A DNA stretch of 52,594 bases from an uncultured Alcaligenaceae bacterium (GTDB lineage: Bacteria > Pseudomonadota > Gammaproteobacteria > Burkholderiales > Burkholderiaceae_B). The first letter of the stretch is position 1. Each line of letters begins with the position of its first letter. Below are positions 34,746 to 43,368 of this stretch, one piece after another. The notes below the pieces were generated by a model. That model saw only the letters and a program-made list of their open reading frames with translations, searched no databases and had not been told where the DNA came from. The position numbers were made by a program, and so were the translations under genes. The stretch lies in NCBI GenBank assembly GCA_937952975.1, contig CALFXX010000176.1:1-52594 (forward strand), read 5' to 3'.

Positions 34746-36626
34746 CTAACCGCCACCGTAAAGATATTTAGGCAGCCAGAGCGTCATGCCCGGCCAAACG
34801 TACATGATTGCCATGCAGACGATGACGATGAACATGTAAGGCATCATGCCAGCAAAAATCTGATTCAGGGTCACATGTGGTGGTGCTACCCCCTTCAGAT
34901 AAAACGCTGACATCGCCACGGGTGGCGACAAGAACGCTGCTTGCAGGTTCACAAATACCAACGTACCCCACAGAATTGGGTCGATGTTGAAGTGTGACAG
35001 CATAGGCAAAAATATTGGCACAAAAATCACAATGATTTCAGTCCACTCAAGCGGCCAGCCAAGGACAAAGATCAATGCTTGCGAAAGCAGCATAAATTGC
35101 AGTGGGGTCAGGTTCATACCTAACACCCAGCTCTCGATGATCTGTTGCCCGCCCAAGATCGCAAACACAGCAGAGAACAAAGCCGAGCCTACGAACAACC
35201 AGCAAACCATAGAAGTGGTTTTGGTTGTTAAAAACACGGCCTGCTTCATGCGTTCAAAGGTGAACGAGCCAGACGACCACGCAAGCAAGAACGCACCCGC
35301 CGCCCCAATTGCCGCAGACTCAGTTGCCGTTGTGATGCCCAGCAAAATCACAGCTAGCACCACGATTGTCAAGATGCCTAAGGGCATGACTGACTCAACC
35401 AACAACTTCAGGATTTCAAACTGCTCATCCTTTAACTTGCGGTAATAGTTGATCAACAGAAGCAAGGTTAAAAAGCTTGTAATCCAAAAGTAGAGATAGA
35501 AGTTATCTGAGGGTGGGGTATAAACATCTGCTTTTTGACTATCGGCGTTTTCAGGATCTGCATCCAGAGCAATTAAGCCGCCGTTGTCATTGCTTGACCC
35601 ACGTGAGCTCGATGTACTTTCCGAGCCAATTTCGACTAAGACTTCTTCTTGAATCTTTGCAGGAGCTTGCGTAGAGGGGTTAGGCAAAGGCTTGGCGATC
35701 ACCATCGCTGCTTGCGCTGCGTCGAACTCAGCCTTGGGGTGAATGACGACATACCACCACGTACCCGCAATCAGCGCGAGTGTCATGACCAGGGGGAATA
35801 TTGCCGAAATTAAATTCTTGATAATGCGACCATAGGTAATGCGCGTACCTTCGGGCGCATTGAGTAAGGGACCAGGCGCGAAGGCCGCTTTAAAAGTCGC
35901 AACAAGAAAATTCGACGAGTAGTGATCGCGTAGGAATGCAACAGGAGCTGGGATTGGCACCTTTAACTGCTCAGGGGGTAGCTTTGGGGCAATCTTTGGA
36001 TCTATCAGCGCCCAGCCAATGACATAGACCAAATAAAGTAGTGCAAGAAAAAATCCGGGCAACATGGCGGCGGCGTAGAGCTTGACGACTGATTGGCCGG
36101 CAACCGCTGCGTACACAATAATCATCACTGAGGGTGGGATCAAGATTCCGAGCGTGCCTCCCGCTGTAATGACGCCACTGGCCAGTCGTACATCGTAGCC
36201 TGCGTTGAGCATGGGCTTCAGTGCAATCACACCCATCAGCACCACAACAGCGCCTACCAGTCCGCTCGCAATCCCCCAGAACGTACAGATGACTAGGGTT
36301 GCCACCGCCAGCGAAGCCGGCATGCCGCGGAACGCTAATTGCACGCTATGAAACATTTTGTCGACCAGGGCACCACGTTCCATCACGTAGCCCATCAGCA
36401 CAAAGAGTGGGATTGACAATAACGTGTCGTTCGTCATTCCTCCGTATGTGCGCTGCACCATCAACGTAAAAATCTTGTTATTCGTCCAGACATCGCTGGG
36501 GTCGTAAAAGGCAAAAAAACCAAACGCCATGCCTAAACCCATCAAGGTAAAGGCGGTTGGAAAACCCAACATAATCACTACAACGATCAGGCACAGCATC
36601 AAGAGGCCAAGATACGGATCACTCAT
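34746..36626 (-). CDS. TRAP transporter large permease, long FcbT3-like form
   Basis: A 626-residue DctM-type permease, about 200 residues longer than usual. Typical blocks are LLSIPLFVLMGYVMERGALVD, TFWGIASGLVGAVVVLMGVIAL, GGTLGILIPPSVMIIVYA and the C-terminal NLQAAFLSPPVAMSAFYLKG. The extra material (about 215-395) adds two hydrophobic helices and a Ser-rich acidic soluble segment (ESTSSSRGSSNDNGG). This long form belongs to the mannitol/chloroaromatic (COG4664) group, whose transporters carry keto acids or aromatic acids. It overlaps dctQ by four bases. Confidence 0.93.
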   Translation of the reverse strand: MSDPYLGLLMLCLIVVVIMLGFPTAFTLMGLGMAFGFFAFYDPSDVWTNNKIFTLMVQRTYGGMTNDTLLSIPLFVLMGYVMERGALVDKMFHSVQLAFRGMPASLAVATLVICTFWGIASGLVGAVVVLMGVIALKPMLNAGYDVRLASGVITAGGTLGILIPPSVMIIVYAAVAGQSVVKLYAAAMLPGFFLALLYLVYVIGWALIDPKIAPKLPPEQLKVPIPAPVAFLRDHYSSNFLVATFKAAFAPGPLLNAPEGTRITYGRIIKNLISAIFPLVMTLALIAGTWWYVVIHPKAEFDAAQAAMVIAKPLPNPSTQAPAKIQEEVLVEIGSESTSSSRGSSNDNGGLIALDADPENADSQKADVYTPPSDNFYLYFWITSFLTLLLLINYYRKLKDEQFEILKLLVESVMPLGILTIVVLAVILLGITTATESAAIGAAGAFLLAWSSGSFTFERMKQAVFLTTKTTSMVCWLFVGSALFSAVFAILGGQQIIESWVLGMNLTPLQFMLLSQALIFVLGWPLEWTEIIVIFVPIFLPMLSHFNIDPILWGTLVFVNLQAAFLSPPVAMSAFYLKGVAPPHVTLNQIFAGMMPYMFIVIVCMAIMYVWPGMTLWLPKYLYGGG

Positions 36627-37306
36627 GATTTTTCTCCTTTCATGCCACCAATGCGCTGGTGGGCCTCTTCATCAATTGTTTTAGCGCGCGCAATGGCCAT
36701 ATTCTTTGAATCTTCGTCGACATACGTCGAGGCTTCTAATTGCTGCTCGACGACGTCAATTTCTTCGGCATCTTTGAGACGCTCTGGCCACTCGCCGGTA
36801 TTGAGGCAGATGACGCAGCGGATCATTTCAATAAAGCCTTGTAAAAGCAAAAAGCCCCCGGCGATTGGAATTAAAGACTTGAAGTGATAAACCGGTGGGC
36901 CGTTGGCGATTTGCGTGGTGTGTTCGCCAATACGCCATGAGTCGGCTGCAAACGTGTATCCGGCGTAGCAGAGTGCCGTAACGCCAGGTAGAAAAAAAGT
37001 AACGTACAAGATCAAGTCAAACGTGGCTTGCGTACGTGGTTTCATCGAGCCGTATAAAAAATCGCCACGAACGTGGCCATTTTGGGCAAGGGTGTAGGCA
37101 CCCGACAGCATAATGACCGCGCCATACGACATCACCGAGAGTTCGCCGATCCAGGCAGAGGGTGCATTGAGCATGTAACGTCTAAAGACGTCGATACAAA
37201 CCATCACCATCAACAGGATAATTAACCATCCTGATCCCTTTCCAACAAATGTACTGATTTCATCGACGACAAGCATCAGTTTTTTAAAATCTTTTTTTGA
37301 ATCCAT
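36623..37306 (-). CDS. TRAP transporter small permease (FcbT2-like DctQ)
   Basis: A 227-residue DctQ-type subunit with four membrane helices (about 20-165). VCIDVFRRYMLNAPSAWIGELSVMSYGAVIML is the conserved FRRY and EL segment. A charged cytoplasmic tail of about 50 residues extends past the normal end. It is coupled to the large permease by an ATGA overlap and lies 83 bases after the receptor gene, with a terminator between, which would keep the receptor in excess. Confidence 0.93.
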   Translation of the reverse strand: MDSKKDFKKLMLVVDEISTFVGKGSGWLIILLMVMVCIDVFRRYMLNAPSAWIGELSVMSYGAVIMLSGAYTLAQNGHVRGDFLYGSMKPRTQATFDLILYVTFFLPGVTALCYAGYTFAADSWRIGEHTTQIANGPPVYHFKSLIPIAGGFLLLQGFIEMIRCVICLNTGEWPERLKDAEEIDVVEQQLEASTYVDEDSKNMAIARAKTIDEEAHQRIGGMKGEKS

Positions 37307-37340
37307 GATCTGCTTTAGTTCTGCGATTTACCGGCAAAAA

Positions 37341-37370
37341 ATAATCCGGATAGATAGCTATCCGGATTAT
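37341..37370 (-). terminator. Rho-independent terminator/attenuator after the TRAP receptor gene
   Basis: A 13-base perfect stem (37341-37353 with 37358-37370) has a four-base loop and, on the minus strand, is followed directly by a T5 tract. It lies between the receptor stop (37390) and the dctQ start (37306). Partial read-through would give much receptor and little permease. Confidence 0.85.
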
Positions 37371-37389
37371 GGTTCAAGGCTGCAGTGGC

Positions 37390-38526
37390 TTATGACTTCT
37401 TAGGTGCGAAGTAGTGGTCGTAGGCCATTTTGTAGTCAACGTTGGTGAAGTTCTGCCACCGACCAGCACGACGTGCAAACTCGCGCTGTGAATCGAGCAC
37501 TGCTTTAAAGTCAGCGTTTTCAGCTGATTTCTTGGCGGCAATCTCATCCCAAGCCTTGATCTGTGCTTCAAGAATTGACTTAGGTGTTTGGTAAAAACGA
37601 ACTTTGTCTTCAGTTTGCAGTTTGACAAAGTCTGCCGAGTAGCGATCAACGGCTTTCCAAGACATTTCAGCCGAGGCAGCCTCAGTAGCGATAGAAATAA
37701 TCGCTTTCAGCTCTGCAGGTAAGGCGTCGAATTTCTTCTTGTTAAACAAGATTTCGAATTGCTCTGAGCACTGGTGAAAACTTTGCAACATGCAGACTTT
37801 TGACACGTCAGCAAAACCCAGTGTGCGATCTGAGGAAGCGTTATTAAACTCAGCTGCATCAAGCACGCCGCGATCCATTGCCGGAACAATATCTGCACCA
37901 GGCAGGGCTTGTACCGACGCGCCCATGGCGTTGAAGATCTCAATCGACAGACCAACAGTACGATACTTGAGGCCTTTAAAGTCTTCGACTTTGGTGACTG
38001 GCTTTTTGAACCAGCCCAGAGGCTGAGTGGGCATGGGGCCGTAGATGAACGAAACAACATCCATCTTCAGGCTAGCGTAAATCTTTTCAAGCAACTGTTT
38101 GCCGCCGCCATATTGATGCCACGACAACAGCATGTTTGGATCCATACCGAAGGCTGGGCCTGAGCCCCAGAGTGCGAGGGCTGGGCTCTTGCCGTACCAG
38201 TAAGCCAAGACGCCATGACCGCCATCAAGCGTGCCGCTTGACACTGCGTCGAGCAAATTGAATGCGCCAACGACTGAGCCGCTAGGCAGAACGTCAATCT
38301 TAAGGCGACCGCCAGACATCGCATTCACTTTATTCGCGTAGTCGATTGCGTATTCGTGAAAAATATCTTTTGCTGGCCAGGTTGATTGAAAGCGAAAGTT
38401 CACTGTCTGGGCGTTTGACACCATGGGGAACCCCAAGGTGGCCACGCCTGCGCCGGCAGCGGTGGCGCCGGTTAGAAATTTACGGCGAGCTTTTACCGCG
38501 CTGATTGCTGGCTTGATTTCACTCAT
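37390..38526 (-). CDS. TRAP transporter substrate-binding protein, Tat-exported (FcbT1/TakP-like)
   Basis: A 378-residue receptor of the COG4663 type, which includes the keto-acid binder TakP. The N-terminus has a twin-arginine signal ARRKFLTGATAAGAGVATLG ending at about residue 40, so it is exported folded. The core has FRFQSTWPAKDIFHEYA, VLPSGSVVGAFNLLDAVSSG, GLKYRTVGLSIEIF (ligand-anchoring Arg) and VLDAAEFNNASSD. It is the first gene of the second TRAP operon. Two dyads lie upstream, and a terminator follows its stop. Confidence 0.95.
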   Translation of the reverse strand: MSEIKPAISAVKARRKFLTGATAAGAGVATLGFPMVSNAQTVNFRFQSTWPAKDIFHEYAIDYANKVNAMSGGRLKIDVLPSGSVVGAFNLLDAVSSGTLDGGHGVLAYWYGKSPALALWGSGPAFGMDPNMLLSWHQYGGGKQLLEKIYASLKMDVVSFIYGPMPTQPLGWFKKPVTKVEDFKGLKYRTVGLSIEIFNAMGASVQALPGADIVPAMDRGVLDAAEFNNASSDRTLGFADVSKVCMLQSFHQCSEQFEILFNKKKFDALPAELKAIISIATEAASAEMSWKAVDRYSADFVKLQTEDKVRFYQTPKSILEAQIKAWDEIAAKKSAENADFKAVLDSQREFARRAGRWQNFTNVDYKMAYDHYFAPKKS

Positions 38527-38576
38527 GAAGGTCTCCTCACTGGAATAAATGATCTGATAGACATTTTAAAAATACT

Positions 38577-38626
38577 GTTCAAAGTATAGGTCTCCGCGCT
38601 TTTGAACGACCTAGGGTTATTCCCTA
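38577..38626. promoter_or_regulatory. Paired dyads upstream of the second TRAP operon
   Basis: GTTCAAA (38577-38583) and TTTGAAC (38601-38607) form one inverted repeat. TAGGG (38612-38616) and CCCTA (38622-38626) form a second with a five-base spacer. Both lie 50-100 bases ahead of the receptor start. They are likely regulator sites; the proteins are unknown. Confidence 0.4.
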
Positions 38627-38690
38627 ACATCGACACATTTAGAAGGTGCTTTGTAAGGTTCGTGTAATGATCGATTGAGCGCACTAGATT

Positions 38691-40268
38691 TCAGCGGGCA
38701 TTCGGGTTGGGTTTAGGCTCACCGAAGGCCTTGGTGCTCGCGGCGGCTTGAATGATGACGGCAGCGTCGGTCGCCAACAGAAAGCCGGCTTTCTGTAAGT
38801 CGAGTGCTGCACCTCGGATGCGATTGACGTAATCGTCACGATTTTTATAACGTTCGGCCACTGAGGGCCTCGAGTCGTTGTTCTCAGTCCGTTGAGTCGC
38901 ATCCTTTGCAAAGGGTACGTACGAGCCCATCAGGTTGCAGCGCGTCTCGGGAGAGTTTTGTCCGCCGTGTGTACCGAGCGGCGCGACCAAGTCAGGAAGC
39001 CGCACGCCACCCACCGCATTGCCATCGGCATCTAATTGAGGCACCTGTATCACAGCGTTAGGCAGATTATTGGGTGCCTTGAGTGCAGGCGGGGTGTTTG
39101 AGGCGCGTTCAAGGGCCATGAGCTGACTTGCGGGGGGCGCGGCATTAAGGCCTACCCACTGATCCAGGTGCAAAAAGGTTGCGCGCGAAACGGGCGTCCA
39201 GTCAAGCACGCCTTGCGAGAGTGTGCAATAGGGGGGCTTATGTGGAATGAGAACATGCGACGAGCCAGCGATGTCATACATACGGACGTTTTCTGGAAGC
39301 GCTTGATCGACCTCGCCTTGCGATCCGGTACGCCCAAGTGAGGCTCGCAGCGAGTAGTAATCAGTAGAGGTTGTGATGAGAATCATCTTTGGCGCAATCT
39401 CACCGCGGGCGACAACTTGAGTGGTGATCTCTCCGATCGTTAACAACCCATCGTGCACACCGGGCATCTCGGGATTCGTGAAGCCGGGGGTTCCATTCGC
39501 ACTCGATTCTGGGCCGCTGCCTGTCTGCATAATTGGCAATAGGCCTGACCCTGATACAAAGACGTGCATGCCATCAAAGACGCGCTGTGGTCCGGCCATA
39601 TTGAAGCCGCTCAGTAAGAAGGTCTTTAGAAATCTTCCGGTTTGCGATTTCCCGCTTGCGAGCGTGCGACTGATCATTCCAGCAAGAGGATTGGCATTCC
39701 CAGCTGAATCCTTCGCCGCGTGTGTAAGAAAAACTCCGGCGTCGCGCATGATGGCAAAGCCCGCGCCTTCGACGTATTTTCGTTTGCCCTCTGCGTCAAT
39801 AAACGACGGAAGGTTCGCACCTTGACCAAGCTCCCAGTAGACCTCGGCAATTGAAAAGCCGTTGTCTTGCAAGAAGCCGGTACCTTGTTCGAAAGTGCCC
39901 GATTGAAACGGCTCATCGCGGGGCGAGTTGTAAAGTGCGTTAGCGTAGGCCTTGCCGCGATTTGGTACGTCGACCAGCAGGGCCCCATTGCCGTTCGCCT
40001 TGTCTGAGGGCATCGTGAGCACGAGCTTGGTCGAATATTCAACCTGCCCTGCCGCATTCAAAGGCGCCTTATCTAAGCCCGGAATCTTTTCATTTGGGGA
40101 CAGTTGGCCATGTAGCGTTGCTTGAATGATGGTGTAGTTGCCTGCGCGAAAAGTACCGTATGGCTGGGTTGAGGTGATTTCTAGACGAGTGACCTCGGCG
40201 GCTGCAGGAAAGGCGAAGAGTGAACTCAGGGCAATCGAAGCGGCGAGGCGTTTGATGGGTATGTGCAT
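38691..40268 (-). CDS. Exported alpha/beta-hydrolase-domain protein
   Basis: A 525-residue secreted protein. ATG 40268 (MHIPIKRLAASIALSSLFAF) gives a good signal peptide ending AAA before EVTRLEI; a start at 40307 would add 13 unsuitable residues. It fits the large alpha/beta hydrolase domain family seen in environmental proteobacteria (Abhydrolase_10 type). The nucleophile region is probably SGKSQTGRFLKTFLL, with an acidic MPGVHDGLLTI and a late THGGQNSPETRC segment. An esterase or lactonase role is likely. It is the last gene of a run with a CMD protein and a Bug receptor. Confidence 0.88.
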   Translation of the reverse strand: MHIPIKRLAASIALSSLFAFPAAAEVTRLEITSTQPYGTFRAGNYTIIQATLHGQLSPNEKIPGLDKAPLNAAGQVEYSTKLVLTMPSDKANGNGALLVDVPNRGKAYANALYNSPRDEPFQSGTFEQGTGFLQDNGFSIAEVYWELGQGANLPSFIDAEGKRKYVEGAGFAIMRDAGVFLTHAAKDSAGNANPLAGMISRTLASGKSQTGRFLKTFLLSGFNMAGPQRVFDGMHVFVSGSGLLPIMQTGSGPESSANGTPGFTNPEMPGVHDGLLTIGEITTQVVARGEIAPKMILITTSTDYYSLRASLGRTGSQGEVDQALPENVRMYDIAGSSHVLIPHKPPYCTLSQGVLDWTPVSRATFLHLDQWVGLNAAPPASQLMALERASNTPPALKAPNNLPNAVIQVPQLDADGNAVGGVRLPDLVAPLGTHGGQNSPETRCNLMGSYVPFAKDATQRTENNDSRPSVAERYKNRDDYVNRIRGAALDLQKAGFLLATDAAVIIQAAASTKAFGEPKPNPNAR

Positions 40269-40363
40269 GGCGATCTCAGCGAGAATAATGTTGAAGAGCA
40301 AGCTCAATGGTGATTACAAGGTAGGAGTAAATTTTTAGTGTGCAGTGGGTGCCTGTAGGCCTA

Positions 40364-41113
40364 CTAGGCACTGAGCGCACTTAAGCCCATCAACACGGGC
40401 GCAAGCCCTGTATAAGGCCCTGTTTGAATCACAACTTCAACCACTTCGGCTTGGGTAAGCCCGCAGTTCAGTCCCGCTTTTGAAAACTTGGTGACCAAAC
40501 CTGAAAACGTTAAAGAGGTAAACGAGGCGATGGCGCAAATCGCGCGTTCGCGCATTTCCATTCCAGGGCGCTTCCAGAGTTCACCATAGCAAAACTGCAC
40601 GACGTCCGGGTAAAACGTAGAGGCAATTGAGTTTTCAGGATTAGCGTAACCAACGTGTCGGCGCTCGGCGTGAAGGGTCGTCATGACCTCTTGACCGCGT
40701 TCGGCAACGAGCGCCAACGAGTCGTCGCGGCTTGCTGCGACCGGCAGCGACACACCACGCGCGTCAAAGACCCGCTGCGACAGCGTGAGGCACTCTTTCG
40801 TCGTCGTTGAAAACCCCGCGTAAATGCCGCACTGCATAAAGATTTCATTAATTGTTTGGGCGCTCAAGCCGGCATCCAAGGCTGCATCGATATAGTGCTC
40901 TAACGCAGAGAGGCGGCGGCCAACGCACAGAGCCGAAAGCGTCGCAATCATTCGCGAGGCGAGATCGAGCCCTGGTCTAGACCAGACACGACCAAAGACA
41001 AACTCTTGCTCAAATTGGTCAAAGGCTGCGTGACCACTTTCTGGTGGCGTCGTGCCGAACAGTTCGTGTTGCTTGTTTTGTCCAAGTGCGCGCAGTTCAA
41101 GTCGATCGTTCAT
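40364..41113 (-). CDS. Two-repeat carboxymuconolactone decarboxylase-family protein
   Basis: A 249-residue cytoplasmic protein with two CMD repeats. Repeat one is at about residues 40-115 (GLDLASRMIATLSALCVGRRLSALEHYIDAAL...GLSAQTINEIFMQCGIYAG). Repeat two is at about 170-245 (GMEMRERAICAIASFTSLTF...GLTQAEVVEVVIQTGPYTG). No CxxC redox pair is seen, so an AhpD-like peroxidase is unlikely and a lactone decarboxylase or isomerase role is favoured. It sits 38 bases after a Bug receptor on the same strand, before a secreted hydrolase. Confidence 0.9.
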   Translation of the reverse strand: MNDRLELRALGQNKQHELFGTTPPESGHAAFDQFEQEFVFGRVWSRPGLDLASRMIATLSALCVGRRLSALEHYIDAALDAGLSAQTINEIFMQCGIYAGFSTTTKECLTLSQRVFDARGVSLPVAASRDDSLALVAERGQEVMTTLHAERRHVGYANPENSIASTFYPDVVQFCYGELWKRPGMEMRERAICAIASFTSLTFSGLVTKFSKAGLNCGLTQAEVVEVVIQTGPYTGLAPVLMGLSALSA

Positions 41114-41151
41114 TTAGGTTCTCCGTTATTTTTCGTGAGTGGTGCATTGTC

Positions 41152-42144
41152 TTATTCAGGCTTGACACCGGCTTCAGTGATTTTTTTTGCCCAGCGCGCT
41201 CGATCGTCGCGCATGTATTGTGCAAACGCCTCTGGGGTTTTCTTGAGCATCCTCGCCGAGCAACAGGCTTGCATTTTTTCAGCAACCTCGGGCAAGGCAA
41301 CAGCTTTGAGCAGTGCTGTGCTTAGGGTGCTAATAATGTTTGAGGGGGTGTTTTTTGGAACCAACATCCCCACCCAGGTCGTCATTTCAAAGTCTGCGAC
41401 CCCAGCTTGCGCCATGGTGGGCACGTCTTCAAGTCCGACGATTCGCTCTGGGGAGGTCACAGCCAACGCTTTGAGACGTTGTTTACCCAAGTGCGCCTTC
41501 GAGGTTGTTACGTCGTTAAACATGAACTTAATCTGTCCCCCGATTAAGTCGGTCACCGCTTGGGGGCTACTTTTGTAAGGGACTCCCGTTGCGCTGGTGT
41601 TTGTCTGCTTTAAGAAGGTTGCGCCTGCGATTTGACCGACCGTGGCTCCCCAGCCATACGAAGCATTATCTGGGTGGGTTTTTAGCCAAGCGCTGAGTTC
41701 CTGCACACTATTTACTGGTAAGGTCTCGCCGACTAAAAGGGTGTAGTACGCCTCCATAATGCCTCCGACAGACGCAAAGTCGCGTTCAGTGTCATAGGGT
41801 AAGGTCTTAAATAAACTTGGGTTCAGTGAGTGAATTGACGCAGAGGTGACAAAGACGGTGTAACCATCGGGCGTTGAACGTGCGACCGCCTCTGCGCCGA
41901 TGAAGCCATTGGCGCCAGCGCGGTTTTCGACCGTGACGGGTTGCCCCAGATAGGACTGCATTTGCTGGGCGACGACGCGCGCGACTGTGTCGGTGCCGCT
42001 CCCTGGCCCAAAGGGTACGACCATTTTGACTGGGCGATTCGGGTAGTTGTCAGGTGATTGGGCTTGTGTTGAGTTGGCCATGGTCAAGGCGAAAAGCGCC
42101 AAGATGCGCAGCATCAGTGGGTAAAAATTCAAGTTTGTCTCCAT
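41152..42144 (-). CDS. Bug/TctC-family periplasmic solute-binding protein
   Basis: A 330-residue receptor, the fourth of its family here. The signal peptide covers about residues 1-28 (MLRILALFALTMANSTQAQ). YPNRPVKMVVPFGPGSGTDTVARVV and NRAGANGFIGAEAVARSTPDG are the family landmarks, and SYGWGATVGQI is the ligand loop. It leads a minus-strand group with the CMD protein and the secreted hydrolase, so an aromatic-derived or lactone-type acid is a reasonable guess for its ligand. It is divergent from dmeF. Confidence 0.93.
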   Translation of the reverse strand: METNLNFYPLMLRILALFALTMANSTQAQSPDNYPNRPVKMVVPFGPGSGTDTVARVVAQQMQSYLGQPVTVENRAGANGFIGAEAVARSTPDGYTVFVTSASIHSLNPSLFKTLPYDTERDFASVGGIMEAYYTLLVGETLPVNSVQELSAWLKTHPDNASYGWGATVGQIAGATFLKQTNTSATGVPYKSSPQAVTDLIGGQIKFMFNDVTTSKAHLGKQRLKALAVTSPERIVGLEDVPTMAQAGVADFEMTTWVGMLVPKNTPSNIISTLSTALLKAVALPEVAEKMQACCSARMLKKTPEAFAQYMRDDRARWAKKITEAGVKPE

Positions 42145-42208
42145 GCAAGGTGGCCGCCATCCGCAATAAGGGTTTATTGGGCAGCATGCTCATATGTTGT
42201 TATTTTTG

Positions 42209-42232
42209 TTTTACCATCTAGTCGAGGTAAAA
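42209..42232 (+). promoter_or_regulatory. Inverted repeat ahead of dmeF, candidate metal-responsive operator
   Basis: TTTTACC (42209-42215) is complemented by GGTAAAA (42226-42232) around ten bases, centred 42 bases before the dmeF start. Position fits a repressor site. It lacks the G-tract of RcnR/CsoR-type sites, so a different repressor family is likelier. Confidence 0.45.
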
Positions 42233-42261
42233 AGCCAATTGTTAGTTCTCAAGGTGTCGCG

Positions 42262-43314
42262 ATGCATACACATGATTTGTCTGACTGGATCCACAGCCAC
42301 ACGTTTGACCAGGGCAGTCGTGCTGCAGAGCGAGGTACTCGCTGGGTGATGTGGATCACTGCCGTCATGATGATTTTTGAAATCGCAGCCGGCTGGTGGT
42401 ACAACTCGATGGCCTTGTTAGCCGACGGTTGGCACATGAGTTCTCATGCTGTTGCGCTGGGCCTAAGCGCCTTTGCCTATGCGGCCGCGCGCAAATATGC
42501 GCTTGATCCGCGGTTTGCGTTTGGCACCTGGAAAATCGAGGTGCTGGCGGGGTTTGCAAGTGCACTATTTTTAGTTGGTGTTGCTGCCTGGATGGTGGTG
42601 GGTTCCGTTGAACGCTTGTTAGATTCAAAACCGATCCATTACCAAGAGGCGATTGTGATCTCGGTATTGGGGCTGGTTGTGAATCTTGTGTGCGCGCTTA
42701 TTCTAGGGCGATCGCACGACGATCATGGGCATGGTCATAGTCATGGGCACAGTCACGGCCATGGCCACGTACACGGTCATGGTCATAGTCACGATCATGG
42801 ACGCGCGCACGCTCACAGCCCCGCAGTTCGTCAACAAGATTTGAATCTCAAGGCAGCGTATCTTCATGTTATCGCTGACGCGGCGACCTCGGTGTTGGCA
42901 GTGATCGCTTTGATTGGAGGTTTAGTCTGGGGTTGGTCATGGCTTGACCCAGTGATGGGGATCGTTGGTGCGGTGATGGTCGCGCTTTGGGCAAAAGGAT
43001 TATTGATTGAAACTGGCAAAGTACTGCTAGATCGAGAAATGGATCACCCCGTCGTAGATGAAATTCGTGAGGTCGTCGAAACAGGTCTTGAGGCAGGTGA
43101 CACCAAGGTGACAGATCTACACGTATGGCGTGTGGGTAAGCAAGTGTATTCTTGCGCGCTAAGTGTGGTGACGCATGACCTCGCGCTCACCCCTGATGTC
43201 GTCCGTCAGCAGCTGTCGATCCACGAAGAGATCGTCCATTGCACGATTGAAATTCAGTTTTGCGAGGACGCTGATCATACTGAGACCAAGTCCAAAGGCG
43301 CGGTACGAACTTAG
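42262..43314 (+). CDS. dmeF: Cation diffusion facilitator, Co/Ni-type exporter DmeF
   Basis: A 350-residue proton-coupled metal exporter with six helices. The DmeF-specific opening reads HTHDLSDWIHSHTFDQGSRA. Metal-site residues are in helix two (ALLADGWHMSSHAVAL) and helix five (LHVIADAATSVLAV). Between helices four and five is a His-rich loop (residues 152-185, 16 His in 34). The soluble C-terminal domain follows (HPVVDEIREVVETGLEAGD). Related DmeF proteins export cobalt and nickel; a role for zinc cannot be excluded. It is preceded by an inverted repeat. Confidence 0.93.
   Translation: MHTHDLSDWIHSHTFDQGSRAAERGTRWVMWITAVMMIFEIAAGWWYNSMALLADGWHMSSHAVALGLSAFAYAAARKYALDPRFAFGTWKIEVLAGFASALFLVGVAAWMVVGSVERLLDSKPIHYQEAIVISVLGLVVNLVCALILGRSHDDHGHGHSHGHSHGHGHVHGHGHSHDHGRAHAHSPAVRQQDLNLKAAYLHVIADAATSVLAVIALIGGLVWGWSWLDPVMGIVGAVMVALWAKGLLIETGKVLLDREMDHPVVDEIREVVETGLEAGDTKVTDLHVWRVGKQVYSCALSVVTHDLALTPDVVRQQLSIHEEIVHCTIEIQFCEDADHTETKSKGAVRT
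42715..42816 (+). repeat. Low-complexity His-Gly/His-Ser coding repeat in dmeF
   Basis: About 100 bases of degenerate six-base units (CATGGT, CATAGT, CACGGC and similar) encode alternating His with Gly or Ser. This is the metal-binding loop of the exporter, not a CRISPR or mobile repeat. Unit number could vary between strains. Confidence 0.8.
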
Positions 43315-43368
43315 CCCGCGCATAGTGCATCTAAACTAGCCCGATAGTTAAATAATAAAGAGAATGTT

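Noticed and set aside
42715..42816. A CRISPR-like or satellite repeat
   Set aside because: The short units keep frame and encode the His-rich loop of DmeF; there are no spacers.
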